Notes: a model not told the origin generated them from the sequence alone. A stretch of 64,000 nucleotides of DNA from Siphonodentalium dalli (GCA_032622095.1 CP136069.1:124949450-125013449); one strand, 5' to 3'; positions 1-12,110 are shown, numbered from the stretch's first letter. A program made the numbers and translations.

Positions 1-718
1 TTGGATTTCATTTCTGGCGACAAAACTATATCGTTTGTTTTCCTTTACGAAATTACTCCTAGTTACAACGGGTTACACGTTAGAGCCCTCTTCGTGGAAT
101 ATGCTTATACCAATAAGTGATGTCACCACGACTTTTTGGGCAAACTGCGAAAATCCCCATTGGTTTCAGTGTTAAATTTTGATCGCAACTGTACCCAACT
201 GACTGTCCAACACTCTTTGTCTGGTGACAAAATATGTCGCAGAGTAAGAATTACTGTATATACGAAATTTCAGGTTAATTGCGACATTTAATATTTGTTA
301 CGGTCACGAAAATTTAACGCTCTTTAATTTCTGAAACCCCATTAACAAATAAATAAATATATACGTATGTATGATCTAAACTATGAAAAACGATTTGGGC
401 CTATACGTGCATGCAGAGGTGGGAGATCCGGTTGAGCAATCACAAACGAATTTCGATTCGGGGTTCTAGTCCATCTGAAGCACGACATACAGATAGACAT
501 ACAGATTACAGAACAGCCATACGTTGATCATCAGATCATTTCAACGGGAAACGTACATATACGGTATACAAACTTTAGTTTGCACAGTAAGATGCTATAG
601 GAATTATACGTACCTGTATATAGCAAATATTCCCCATTGTTCCGTGCAGTTTGGGGCCATTCCGACCGAAATTTCCTATCATGAACCGTACGACAAATAA
701 AATAAATATAAGCAATAT
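1..718. other. AT-rich non-coding DNA
   Basis: No reading frame, RNA gene or clear repeat structure could be supported here. It resembles the AT-rich spacer around the MITEs that follow. Confidence 0.5.
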
Positions 719-1105
719 TTAAAGGTACTCAATCCGATTAGTTGGTCCCCATATCATCATATTCCAACAACAATTTTTTTGAAATGCCGCTTCAGTTATC
801 AGAATCGATTAATTGCCCAAAAATAATGCTAACCACATTCAACTATAGTATAAATCCTGTTATTTATCAACATTTTGTTCAACGAAATTTTGCCGGTTTG
901 TCAAATATCTGACACAAATAACGCCACTTTTATTTTAGAGTTATCCATCTTCATGCGCAATTTGGTCCGAGACACTCTTCGCGTTGACTTTTACTGGGCC
1001 ACTAAATATTCCAGGTGGTGAAAAATAATACATTTGAAAAATCGACATCTGATCACTCTGAGCTTTGATGAGTGGGTTCCTCGACTCGAATCAAATTTTT
1101 TTTAC
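719..1105 (+). mobile_element. MITE family 2, right-truncated copy
   Basis: It begins TTAAAGGTACTCAATCCGAT, the end shared with copies at 5,988, 25,950 and 29,941. The interior carries the family's 'cagttatcagaatcgatt' and 'gggttcctcgactcgaatcaaa' segments. The expected right terminal inverted repeat is missing and the sequence diverges near 1,105. The TTAA at the end may be the target site. No coding capacity. Confidence 0.7.
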
Positions 1106-1165
1106 CGGTGTGAGAAAATTTTGAAATCTGAACAAGAATATTGCAAAATCCTAGCATCTAGACTA

Positions 1166-1575
1166 GCCTCAAGCCTTCCCAGAGTTGGACATTTCAAACC
1201 TGACCAAACTGGGAAATTTCCAACTGATGACAAATCCAATGATAATTAATGCTGACCAAATGTATGACAATATTGTTTTCTTAAATTAACTAGCATTTAT
1301 TGACTGGCCATGGGGGAGGGACCATGACACAAGCTTTCCAAGTGTTGGAAATTTCCAACCTGTCACCCCCTAAGGTTGGAAAATTTCCAACTGATGACCA
1401 TTTTAGTCAAAAAATTTGACAAAAAATATACAAATATTGGTTGAAAAATAATTAATTCCCCCAATAAATTGTTTGAAAATCAACTACAAGAACATTTTCA
1501 ACCTATTGTTGGTGTGAAATTTCCAACTGATGTTTTGGCAGGTATGAAATTTCCAACTGTTGAAAATTTTGACCA
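1166..1575. repeat. Dispersed repeat with repeated TTGGAAATTTCCAA boxes
   Basis: The near-palindrome GTTGGAAATTTCCAAC and variants recur many times here (around 1,175, 1,205, 1,345, 1,375, 1,515 and 1,545). A related copy lies in inverted orientation at about 18,880-19,195, sharing the 'catacatttggtcaa...ttgtcat' segment. Short frames inside it are a by-product of the repeat. Confidence 0.6.
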
Positions 1576-3717
1576 ACCCCCAATATACACTGTTGTTATT
1601 GTGTATTCATATGTTATTTGTTCTCATGCGCCTTTCATTCTTTCTTCGAACCATTATCAACTGGTGTAAGAATAAACTGCTTTGGTCTGCTGATAATTGA
1701 TTTTTTTTTTGTCTGGCCTAAACTGACACGACTCATAGTGAATTGTCAATTACCAGAGTACTGCATGATGAGCGCGTGTTCATTATCAGTATTCATGTTG
1801 TGATCACAGTAATATGCGACACGTGACTTCACACAGATCTGCATGCAGATCTACATCAATGTAAACGTACCCTTACCTGTTTTGTCACAATAATCGCTTG
1901 TACCATATTTCACAAAGAAATTCCTGGCAGATTTCGAGAAAAATCCATTTTTAAATACTATAGGAAATTTGGGCAAAACGTGCGTCTGACCCTTAATTGT
2001 TATTCACCTAACGGATATCCCCTAAAACTTTACCGCGGATGCAGCTGACTGATGTGATAATAAATTATAAATAAAATTTATCTTAATTGATAGACATTTC
2101 GGACAGGTGTCCTCGATCTATTATTTTATACCCCAGATTATATATAAAACTCTATGGGAAGAGATACGCCATCTTTAAGTGCATTGCGTGGTCACACAAA
2201 CAAGGAAGTTGTTTGAATTGAGTCGTGCGTGCGGCTGAGGTATATGCCCCATGCATGATTTGATACATTCAAATATTTTTTTGAAATTTAACGCAGCGCG
2301 ACTTTGAATGAAAGCATGTAAGGCTTGCAATGGATCGAATGACAATTCAAGCCCGTATGGCTCAAGTGTAGTCGAAAGGCATGTTATATATAATATATAT
2401 ATGCGCTTAGAATGCGACTGATGACACATGATGATGTATGGGAAGTACAATGCTACACGTACGGTATAGGCCGTGTGAATATGGACTACATGTAGGCTAT
2501 GTGACCCTGTGTTCTACACTATTTGTTTAGTATTTCTACGTGCATAATGTGTCAGTTTCGTAGAATTCAACATTTCAAATGTAGCTGGTGCTCTGCATAT
2601 TTTCTCTTGGACATTTTGTTGGTTCTTATTCTTATTTTACCAAGTAAGTACCAACTAACCATTTCTATACTAAATGGATTCTCACATTCAGTTATAAAAG
2701 AACACAATGGAACCATCTATTTTTCATGTGGAGCGGTGTTCATGTAATAAAAGCAGACGACATATATACAGAACGAGAGGCCGATCACGGTCATCAGATG
2801 TTTACCCATCCCTTGGTGATAGTAAATTGCTATGATCGAAATAATTATCAAGAGTTTTGATGTGGAATTATAAGTATACTGTTGTGTACTAAAGTAGTAT
2901 ATACTGTAATAACACAACTTATTTGAATTTACGGGTCAAAATAGAAGAGTTAATTGGAATTTATGGATCAAAAGAGAAGGGTTAATATAACATCTATAAG
3001 CCTGTCACCACTACCATAATGTAAGCAGTTCTATTTATGTTGTAGAAAATGGTCATGGGACATATACAAACTAATATAGTTACTTAATAATGGAAAAGGT
3101 TGAAAGACACGGAATGGATAAAAGGGGTGAAATATCATATCTGGGCTCTCTTTGATTCAATACAAGTATAAGCATACAAAAGGACATAAGGCTATAGTAG
3201 AGCTCCACATATATAGTTGACTAAATTAACCTAGCTAAGTGGTGGAGGTGTTAAAAGAACACCATTAGACAAACAATAGTATCCATGCTCTGTGGAACCT
3301 TTGTTTATTCAATTGTCAGATAACATCAAATCTGACATATAATTTGGTCAGGAAATTAATTGTAGGTATTGTTCTCAAAACAAGATAAAAGTATAACTTT
3401 GACAAGGAATTGTGGTGCGGGTAGGAGGAGCGACAAGGGTAGGGAGGGGCATCGGAGGTGGTGGTAGGAGTGGTTAGAATGTGGGACTCCCAAGTGGAAG
3501 CCAAGGGTCACTTGGAAAGTGTGACACTAGCTCTGGTTCTTTTCGACAAGTGTGTCACATTTTAACAATCTGAATAACTAGGCCTACAGATTAATCAGCT
3601 TGATGGTTCACGAGAAGATGTTTAAATGCATGAGTTTCTTTCTTCTTCTTTTTTATAAATAATTTGTTTTTGTTTAATTGATCAAGAAGTTCAATCTAAA
3701 ATAGTTCAATTTTTTTC
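1576..3717. other. No gene recognised
   Basis: Frames here are at most about 90 codons, with no recognisable domain or splice pattern. AT-rich spacer with scattered short repeats. Confidence 0.45.
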
Positions 3718-3935
3718 TTCGAAAAAGGGCCATAACTCCTTCAAAATAAATCAGATCAAACCCATATTCGAAATCGATCTGTATTTTGGGCTGAGACACC
3801 CATAAACCAAATTTGGTTCCAATCGGATAGAAAATGTTTGAGTTATCGAACCATGGGTAAAGTGTCTACGGACGATTAGACAGACGGACTGACGGACGAA
3901 CGACGAGTGGTCAACCCAGACGTCGACACCAGACA
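3718..3935. repeat. Dispersed repeat ('gggccataactcc' type)
   Basis: It contains 'gggccataactcc', 'ccaatcggatagaaaatgttt' and a run of ACGGACGGACG-like units ('gacagacggactgacggacg'). A related fragment ('gagttatggccctttgttga') lies near 27,310. I recall similar repeats as common in mollusc and other marine invertebrate genomes; that is memory, not a search. Confidence 0.5.
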
Positions 3936-4255
3936 ATACAAGATCAGAATGAATCATGCAGTTGTGGGAAAATTTAATTAGTTAATTAGATAATTAGTTC
4001 AACAACATTTGTGGAACTTATAATCTGAACATTTCCTAAGGGAACTACTCGTCAATAAGTATTTAGTATATAAAGTGTTAACCCTTTACCCAACAGAACG
4101 GCCCTGTAGGTCGCCTCGCATATATAAGAGAATGCATTGGCTTAACACATTAAAAATTATAAAATTGTTCAAGAAATGTAAGAAAAAATCGTAAAAAGTG
4201 TTAAAAAAAGATTTGTTTTAGGCCAATGCATTCTCTTATATATTCGAGGCGACCT

Positions 4256-5252
4256 AGATAGATAGATAGATAGATTTTATTTGTACAATAAACATAGCAT
4301 ATTACAGTTAAACTAAAGATACAAAATTAATGATATTGTACAGGGACTGCATGGCCAATACTGACCGTCTTCCTGCAGTCCCTTAAATAAATAACAAATT
4401 ATCCACTACCTGGCGGTAATTGTCAAATAATAAGTATATATATATATAATATATATAATATAATATGATAAAATTTAGAATAATATAATATCCGCAGACC
4501 AGATTCAATTGTACATGTAGGCATCGAATGTTGACTATATAGATTGAATGTAAATAAATAAATAAGGACAGAAAGTCAGTGAACGTTAATACTAGTCATA
4601 TTATAGTCATGGGCTATGTTCAATGGGTGTCATTATAGTAGCTGGTCACATCGAGTTCATTACGATATTTTTAAGTGATACGTGTGCAAATTGATTGAAC
4701 TTGTTATGACCAGACGGGTGAAATATCCAGAAAGAATGACATCAATATCAATAAGTATAATTATAATATTTAGTTATAGGATATAGTTATAATATTTAGT
4801 TATAACATTTAGTTCCCGGGGTTATTTTGTAATGAGCAACTGTAACAGTTTTTATTTTTGCAATCGACAATGTATTTGGATATTATTTGATGTGATAGAG
4901 TTTTCTTGAACGTAGCTCTAAATTTACATCCTCTTGATGTTTTATCAATTTGAATTCCAAATGTCTGGGAAGGAGTGTTTTGGGAGGGATGCTGAAAATG
5001 ATGATTTCGGTGTTATCAGACGTATATTATTCGCATTTCTCGTATTTTTCGCGAGAGAATAAGAGTAGCACGTTTTAAATGATTTCGGTAAGTTATTTCT
5101 AGTCCAATCATACATAAAGCAAGCTGCATTAACTCTAAATATGTCATTGAGGTTCAGGATTCCTTCTTGTTTGAACAGAGGTTCGGTGTGAGCTCTATAA
5201 CTGGCATTGCAAAAAATACGTATTGCCCTTTTCTGCTGTTTTAAAAGTGAAT
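4256..5252 (-). mobile_element. 5'-truncated non-LTR retrotransposon
   Basis: Read on the minus strand, it encodes the C-terminus of a reverse-transcriptase protein, then a 3' UTR, and ends in a TATC microsatellite (at 4,256-4,275 on the plus strand, 'agatagatagatag'). A microsatellite 3' tail with a 5' truncation is typical of CR1/Jockey-type LINEs. It sits inside the piggyBac-like MITE: the flanks 'gacct' and 'cctatggtcgac' rejoin to match the uninterrupted sister copy. Confidence 0.8.
4809..5250 (-). pseudogene. Reverse transcriptase C-terminal fragment (LINE)
   Basis: The minus-strand frame from about 5,250 to 4,945 reads LLKQQKRAIRIFCNASYRAH and later DIFRVNAACFMYDW, the characteristic C-terminal region of CR1/Jockey-like non-LTR reverse transcriptases. 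It stops after DIWNSN. The expected continuation, with F-K-x-x-L then C-x-N-x-x-C-x-x-C, is visible in another frame down to 4,809, so there is at least one frameshift. The palm and endonuclease are absent. A dead 5'-truncated copy. Confidence 0.75.
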
Positions 5253-5443
5253 CCTATGGTCGACTCGCATATATAAGAGAATGCATTGGCACATGGCATA
5301 ACTGTAACCATCACAATGTGATCAATGAGCCGGTTCCAATGATATCCATATTTGTATGGTTTTATTGAGACAGACCCAAGATAATTTAGGCTGTTGCAGC
5401 TTTATTTGGCCGTTTTTGGCCGGTTTGTTGGGTAAAGGGTTAA

Positions 5444-5987
5444 TGCAGCATTATACATGCATGTAGACCCACGTATGCTCAACTATAGTGAACTACTATA
5501 CTTTTTTTTTTATTTGCCCTCACTTTTGGGTCGTCAGTGTTTGATAGATAATGGAGCTATACATGTATTATACTATATAACTATACATATAGTCACCATA
5601 TAAATGTCCCTTCGTCGATTGGTCCACCAATCGATTGTCGTCGCTCACCCATCTGTAGATCAATATTTCGTTTCACATCGGAATTAAAAGCCCAATAATA
5701 TACGGGGCATGCGGGAGGTGACAACTGACAAGTGAACTCTTTTTTCTTTTAATCTATTTATATATAACAAAATCTTATAAAAGTTATTTCGTTATATCAA
5801 AATATTATTTTCTTACAACGAAATAAGTTTTCGATATATCTACGACTAGTTGCGAACTATTTCCCACTCAAGTTTGTAACGGGAATCATTAGAAACACAC
5901 ATTCCTCGTGATGTATCGTACGTCACGGTGTTATGTTTCTTTTGGTATCGAGAGAAGTTTCACATTGCCGTTCGTATTGACATAAAT
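5444..5987. other. No gene recognised
   Basis: AT-rich spacer between two MITEs. Nothing coding or clearly structured was seen. Confidence 0.45.
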
Positions 5988-6459
5988 TTAAAGGTATTCA
6001 ATCCGATCAGACGCTCCTAAATTACTATTTATTTGGCTTCGGGGATAAAAAATATTTGATTCGAGTCGAGGAACCCACCCACCAAAGCTCAGAATGATCA
6101 GATATAGAGTTCTGAAGGTTGTTATGTCTCGAGATATGTAATAATATGTGGCCTAGAAACACGTGGTCAAACGGAGGGTCTGGGACAAAATTGTGGATGA
6201 AGATGGATAACTCTAAAATCAAGTGGTAATACGGTCATATTTCGTTATACTTTAGTGATAATACGGCCATATTTTGTTGAACAAAATGTTGATAAATAAC
6301 AAGTTTTGAGAATTTTATACCATAGTTGACAGTGTTAGCATTAATTTGTTGCAATAAATCGATTCTGATAACTAAAGCGTATTTTGAACAAACGTTGTTG
6401 TTGTTGTTGTATCTTGATGGTATGACCCGGGGACGTCTGATCGGATTGAGTACCTTTAA
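5988..6459. mobile_element. MITE family 2, complete copy (about 470 bp)
   Basis: The ends are TTAAAGGTATTCAATCCGATCAGACG and its inverted partner CGTCTGATCGGATTGAGTACCTTTAA, giving a terminal inverted repeat of about 22 bp bounded by TTAA. This is the reference copy for recognising the truncated ones at 719, 16,828, 25,950 and 29,941. Non-coding. Confidence 0.8.
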
Positions 6460-6484
6460 CGTTCATGGCCCAATTATGGAAAAC

Positions 6485-6668
6485 TATTAGGGCCACTTCC
6501 TAATGGCGCGCACCAAAAGCGACAAAAAGTGCGCCATTAGTAACGCGCCGAAAGCGACAAAATGTGCGCTAATATCGCACATTTTGTAACGCGCCGAAAG
6601 CGACAAACTGTGCACCATTAGCGTTATTTCGGCGCGTTATTAATGACGCACTTTTTGTCGCTTTCCAG
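6485..6668. repeat. Inverted repeat with 'aagcgacaaaaagtgcg' arms
   Basis: The left segment 'aagcgacaaaaagtgcgccattagtaacgcgccgaaa' is mirrored by the right segment 'tttcggcgcgttattaatgacgcactttttgtcgctt'. Between them the motif 'acgcgccgaaagcgacaaa' recurs directly and 'aatgtgcgctaatatcgcacatt' is itself a small palindrome. The DNA can fold into a nested hairpin. Probably a foldback MITE or its end. Confidence 0.7.
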
Positions 6669-6689
6669 TACTTATTTACTTGAAATTGG

Positions 6690-7165
6690 CCCAAAAAGGG
6701 GAATTAGGGGTCCCTGGGGGCTTGATTCCCTCATATGGTTTGCTTATTAAATTAAAATGTGGTAACCCCCCCATATTTTCATGTTATCAGCATCTCTGCC
6801 CCACGAATGTGTGTCTCCATCCCGGAGTTCTAGTAAAGTTTAGTAAGGGGATATCTCCTGCACAGATATTTAGCATTTCCATGGTAATAAAAAGGGAATT
6901 ATGAGTTATTGCAGGACTGCTTCCTGCATATAGTATTCGAAATTCGAATACAAGACATATTTCCAAATGAATATCAGCATCCGTGCCCCAGGAATGTGTC
7001 TCCACCCCGGAGTTCTAGTAAATTCTAGTAAATGGACATTTCTTGCACATATATATACAATTTTGATGGCCAGGGAAAGGGAATTAGGGGTCCCTGGGGC
7101 TTGCTTCCCTCATTTTGAGTCGAAAATGTGCTGTAAATTTGGAGCATTTTAGTCATATTATCGAC
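6690..7165. repeat. Diverged direct repeat, about 0.18-0.4 kb spacing
   Basis: 'gggaattaggggtccctggggg' near 6,700 recurs near 7,080, and 'cccacgaatgtgtgtctccatcccggagttctagtaaa' near 6,800 recurs near 6,985. Short frames in both strands are not gene-like. Confidence 0.6.
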
Positions 7166-7512
7166 TAACAATGAGGCACTTCTAGGCAGATTATGTGCGT
7201 ACAATGACAACAGTAAGCCAACTCACGAGTTTTCATGTGTCAGCTCTTTAATATGTGTTTTCACTATATCCCGCGCCATAAAACGAAATAACGGGTATTA
7301 AGTAGGCGATTTAGCAACTGACTTATGATAAATGTTTGAACAGCTCTATTAGGACATATAGTTTGGGATTTTTCTATGAACTAGTGGCGGCACAAGAAAA
7401 ATCCACAAGGAGAGCTTCGTGTCTGCTATGGTTCCGCGTAAAAGTGCGCTTATGCAACGAAAAATAGCATTTCCCCAGTATTTTGACACAACGAACGACA
7501 TACGACCAATGT
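7107..7512. repeat. Arm of a large inverted repeat (partner 11,700-12,110)
   Basis: This stretch reappears in reverse orientation at about 11,700-12,110, including 'gcgtaaaagtgcgcttatgcaacgaaaaatagcatttccccagtattttga' (shared in part). A second inverted pair links about 7,708-7,805 with 11,301-11,405. The two pairs suggest two opposed copies of one element family about 4 kb apart. Confidence 0.65.
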
Positions 7513-8530
7513 TTTAAACAACTGGACGGTCACACATAATAGTGTTTGTAATTTTCAACATATTTTCGTACAAATTGGTTCACATTGGACCGAATTAATC
7601 ACATAGGTTTATTTTGAACTTATTTGATTCTCAAATTATACAGTTGAATGGCACGGGCCACAGTGAACACGCAATACAACGAACGTACACCTATAGTAAG
7701 TATTCTCTGCTTATAATATAATTGGTCTTAGTTAGATAATCTGCTTTGAATCGTCTCATTTTGAGTCGATAATAAACTGAAAATGAGAGCATTTTAGTCC
7801 TATTATCGACGCATGGCTTCATTACAGGTTGCTTATGTGAGGAGAGTGAGGTAAATAAATCACCTTTTCTCCTCGGTGACGAGGACATACATGTAATCAC
7901 ACCATACATATATCAAGTATGGATAACTAGAGTAGTTTAGATGGCACAGTATATGGTAGAATTACTTGGTTGGCATTTACATGTATGGCAATCAGAAAAG
8001 GAAAGGAAATTTAATAGTGGAATGAGGAGTGCTGAATCTGATTGTAGTTACAAATAAGCGGAACAGGTCGTTGCTGGAGCAGTAATCACAGAACCATGCA
8101 GTATGCCTGTTTCTATAGGGTTGACAATTACTTCACAATTTCATATCTATTATCCAATTTTGTATATTGTTTAATCATAATAATGTTATAGTTTACAAAA
8201 AACCTTGTTAGATATGCAAATTCTTGAGATATGCAATCATTTCAAAATTTTTGATTCAATTTTTTTTTTTAAATCTTGATTTAAATCAATGATTTAAATC
8301 GCTTGATTTAAATCAGCCAACCCTGCTTTTCGGGTGTACGTTGTTTAAAGTATGCTTTCACTGTCGCCCGCGCCATAAAATGGAATAACGGATGAGTCCA
8401 TTATCTGCTTATTTCAGAATAAAATAATCAAATATGAATCAATTTGCACAATATAGGATGATTATGTGCGTATTTGCACGATGATATGTTGCAAAGTTTT
8501 GTAATTTTTAGATGGACTAGTGACTGCACA
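7513..8530. other. No gene recognised
   Basis: It contains the 7,708-7,805 repeat shared with 11,301-11,405 and a short palindromic run of 'gatttaaatc' boxes near 8,275-8,310. Nothing coding. Confidence 0.4.
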
Positions 8531-8832
8531 AAAAGAATCCACAAGGATAGCACCGTGGTTGCAGTGGTTATACCAACAGCAGATGTGCATATATAACTTT
8601 AGTTTAAAATATTCCATGCCAAATCGTAATTATCACAGATATATTGCTGACCAAAAATATTATTGCATGCCCTATTATATGAAAAGAATCCACAAGGATA
8701 GCACCGTGGTTGCAGTGGTTATACCAACAGCAGATGTGCATATATAACTTTAATTTAAAATATTCCATGCCAAATCGTAATTATCACAGATATATTGCTG
8801 ACCAAAAATATTATTGCATGCCCTATTATATG
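8531..8832. repeat. Tandem duplication of a 151-bp unit
   Basis: 8,531-8,681 and 8,682-8,832 are nearly identical, starting 'aaaagaatccacaaggatag' and ending 'gcatgccctattatatg'. Only about one base differs ('agttt' against 'aattt'), so the duplication is recent. Confidence 0.9.
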
Positions 8833-9429
8833 ACCTATATGCCGTATATGGACCATTACATTATATGAAATGATTGCTTCTAAAAGTTAGTTGAAACCTG
8901 TAAAACACGTAAAATTTAAGCTTAATGTAATATGTTCTCCTATGAATGAGAGGTGTAAGGCGAGTAAGACAGTGAGTAACACCACACACCACCCTATTAC
9001 AGATACATGTACGAATACACCCTTTCAATGATAGGCTTAATTAACTAAGATAATCCGTACAAATTCAAAATATGATAATATGTATCTATAGAGCAATAAT
9101 TGTAATCCGTATTCAATTAATGTATTTAAAAATGAATTGCTAGTGGTGGTGGGTGGTTTTAAGTACGCATGTGATGGCACTGGGCCCTACCTGATTATCA
9201 GCTGCCATGTGTCGCAACACGACACTGGAAGGGATAGTCAGTGGGGGCCCAGATCATTTTTTGGAAAGTCAGGATGCGTGGTGTGATCGTTATGGTGGCG
9301 CGTGCGTGATGTATATTGTATTTTGATTTTGTATTTTGTATTTTGTCTTGTATGTCATATATTTTCTTGACGAAGGCAATAAAACTATTGATATTGGTAA
9401 TTGTAGATGAACGATTTACGCCCATTGTT
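8833..9429. other. No gene recognised
   Basis: AT-rich spacer before the next TTAA-flanked MITE. Confidence 0.4.
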
Positions 9430-9886
9430 TTAACCCTTTACCCAACAGAACGGTCCTGTGCCAATGCATTCTCTTATATACGCGAGTCGCCATAGGTCGC
9501 CTCGCACACATAAGAGAATGCATCGGCTTAACACATATTAAAAATGATAAAATTGTCAAAGAATGTAGAAAAATATTATAAAAATTGTTAATAAATGTAA
9601 GAAAAAATTATAAAATTGTCAAAGAATGTATGTAAGAAAAAATGGTCAAAAGTGTTTTTTTTAGGCCAATGCATTCTCTTATATATGCGAGGCGACATAT
9701 GGTCGACTCGCATATATAAGAGATTGCATTGGCACAGGGCATAACTGTAACCATCACAATGTGGTCAATGAACCGGTTCCAATAATATCCATATTTGTAT
9801 AGTGTTATTGAGACAGACCGAAGATATTTTAGGCTGTTGAAGCTTTATTTGGCCGTTTTTGGCCGTTTTTTTGGGTAAAGGGTTAA
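9430..9886. mobile_element. piggyBac-like MITE, uninterrupted copy (457 bp)
   Basis: It is bounded by TTAA, with ends CCCTTTACCCAACAG and TTTGGGTAAAGGG. It contains four oppositely oriented copies of the 'tatataagagaatgcattggc' box, which pair into two hairpins. It matches the interrupted copy at 4,078-5,443 and the distant relative at 26,572-26,867. Confidence 0.85.
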
Positions 9887-9947
9887 ACAGCTGGACGGGT
9901 ATACATCACATTGTTTATAATTTTCAACATATACACGAGCAAATAGA

Positions 9948-10080
9948 TTCATATTGGACCTAAATATTCATATAGGTTTACATTGGACTTAAATATTCAC
10001 GCAAGTTTATATTGGACTTAAATATCCACACAGGTTTATATTGGACTTAAATATTCACACAGGTTTATATTGGACTTATT
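9948..10080. repeat. Minisatellite, about 30-33 bp units
   Basis: Four to five copies of a unit like 'ttatattggacttaaatattcacacagg'. Confidence 0.8.
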
Positions 10081-10597
10081 CCGTTGGATGGCAAGGGCCA
10101 CAGTGAAAACGCCAAATATGAAACGTAAATCTACTAAGTCATGAGTTGGCTTCTTCTTGTTATTTTCCAGCGTGTTGCCGTGAACATGCCGGCTTATTTC
10201 ATATCTAAATAGTCTCATGTAGGGCTGTTTTGATAACCAGAGTAATTAGGCCCATATAGAATGCCAATATCAACTTATTTCACCCAATTAAATATAAGCT
10301 CATATTATGCTTATTTTCTCGAGATTTTCCATACTGTTCTCGGGGGGGGGGGGGGCGGGTGAAACAAAAATTCCGGCACGTATGCCGGGGTGGGTGGGTG
10401 TTCAAAGTTGTTCAAGTTGCGGAATATTTTGTTTGTCCTTGACCTAGACGTACCCGCCACGATAACGCGCTATTCTCGTGATAACCTTCATCCATATACA
10501 CCCACGCGGTGTGACCTGTAACCCCTGATAGCTCAGTATCAGGCGCTTAGGGTTTAGGCAGTCAAACCGTCTACTAGAATACGTAGACTATACTACT
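10081..10597. other. No gene recognised
   Basis: It includes a poly-G tract at about 10,341-10,355 followed by 'gaaacaaaaattccggcacgtatgccgg', also found near 12,616-12,650 in front of the second copy of the next repeat. Confidence 0.4.
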
Positions 10598-11097
10598 ACC
10601 AACAAGCAATTTTTTTCAGCAACTAAAACAATTCCTGCTTGTTTTTTTAGTGTTTTGGCAATGAGTTGGGCTTCAAAACCACTTTGAATGAGAGAAATAA
10701 TGTAATTCTAACTGGTAAACTGACTGCAGTCAGTTATCGTGTTGTATTTTGTTGCAAATTTTGAAATCCAAGATGGCCGCTGGCAGCCATGTTTTTTTGG
10801 CCGAATGACCTCAAAATGACTCATTCCTATTTACATGTCCATGTTAACATCCATGATAAATAGTATGCACAGAAATTCATATACAGCTGTTTACAGTAAA
10901 TTTCCCCCCGCAAATCTGTTTTACTGTTAAAAGGGGGATGGGTGTCAAAAAATGGTCGGAAAAAACTGCCGAAAACGGAAAAAACATTTGGCGGTGGGGG
11001 GGTGGGTGGGTACAAAAAATGATCGAAAGGGAAAAAATGCCATACGTGCCTGAAATTTTTGTCCGACTCCCCCCCCCCCCCCCCCCCCCCCCCCCCG
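10598..11097. repeat. Dispersed repeat, copy 1 (partner 12,650-13,135)
   Basis: About 500 bp, directly repeated at 12,650-13,135 with few differences: 'gtgttttggcaatgagttgggcttcaaaaccactttgaatgagag' and 'aaatccaagatggccgctggcagccatg' (in part) are in both. Copy 1 ends in a 28-base C run. Frames inside both copies are not conserved as protein. Confidence 0.85.
11069..11096 (+). repeat. Poly-C tract (C28)
   Basis: 28 consecutive C in the window. Length at such tracts is prone to sequencing and assembly error. Confidence 0.9.
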
Positions 11098-11299
11098 CTG
11101 TTCTCGTGAAAAAGGCACAATATATACGGGCTTATTTTTTATCTGTTTAGTACCATTTAGAACGTAAAATACGCTATGTGCCTAAAACGCGGCGTTCAGA
11201 ATAAGAACAATATGTACTTATTTCAATACGAAAATAAGCTCATACTGACACTATTTAATCTACTTGTTTTCATCCACTCGATTGACCGAATAATTATGA

Positions 11300-12110
11300 G
11301 TCGATAATATGACTAAACTGCTCTCATTTTCAGTTTATTATCGACTCGAAATGAGGCGATTCTAAGCAGATTATCTAACTAAGACCAATTATATTATAAG
11401 CAGATAATGTGGGGTTTTTTGGGGGAAAAGGGCTGCACTTGCTCCATCCAAAAATCTCCCATCGTGCCAATATGTTCAAATTGGGCCTATTTATTCACAC
11501 AGGTTGACATTGGACTTATTTTTTATGAAATAAGCCTATATTTAACTTGTACCCGTTGAATCGGGCGGGTCACACTGAAAATACATTACAGAAAAGCGCG
11601 CAAAAGTCGTTATCGATGGAAAAATAGATTAAATAGTGCCAATATGGGCTTACTTCATTTGAAATAACCATACCATGCTTATTTTGAACGCCGCCTTATT
11701 TAAAATATTGGTCGTAAGTCGTTCGTTTGGGTCAAAATACTGGGGAAAAATGCTATTTTTCGTCGCATAAGCGCACTTTTACGCGGAACCATAGCAGCCA
11801 CGAAGCTCTCCTTGTGGATTTTCCTTGTGCCGCCACTAGTTCATAGAAAAATCCCAAACTATATGCCCATAGAGCTGTTCAAACATTTATCATAAGTCAG
11901 TTGCTAAATCGCCTACTTAATACCCGTTATTTCGTTTGATTGTTGCGGGCTATAGTGAAAATACATATTAAAGAGCAGACACATGAAAACTCGTGAGTTG
12001 GCTTACTGTTGTCATTGTACGCACATAATCTGCCTAGAAGTGAGTCATTGTGAGTCGATAATGTGACTAAAACGCTCTAAATTTACAGCACATTTTCGAA
12101 TCAAAATGAG
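11300..12110. repeat. Inverted partners of the 7.1-7.8 kb repeats
   Basis: 11,301-11,405 is the reverse of 7,708-7,805, and 11,700-12,110 is the reverse of 7,107-7,512. No transposase is seen between the arms. Confidence 0.65.

Larger units (their letters stand above)
4078..5443. mobile_element. piggyBac-like MITE (TTAA, CCCTTTACCC ends), interrupted
   Basis: The ends are TTAACCCTTTACCCAACA and TGTTGGGTAAAGGGTTAA, a perfect terminal inverted repeat starting CCC and ending GGG inside TTAA, as in the piggyBac superfamily. Inside are inverted copies of a 'ggtcgcctcgcatatataagagaatgcattggc' type box that can form hairpins. An intact sister copy at 9,430-9,886 shows that 4,256-5,252 is a later retrotransposon insertion. 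No transposase is present, so it would need one in trans. Confidence 0.85.
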
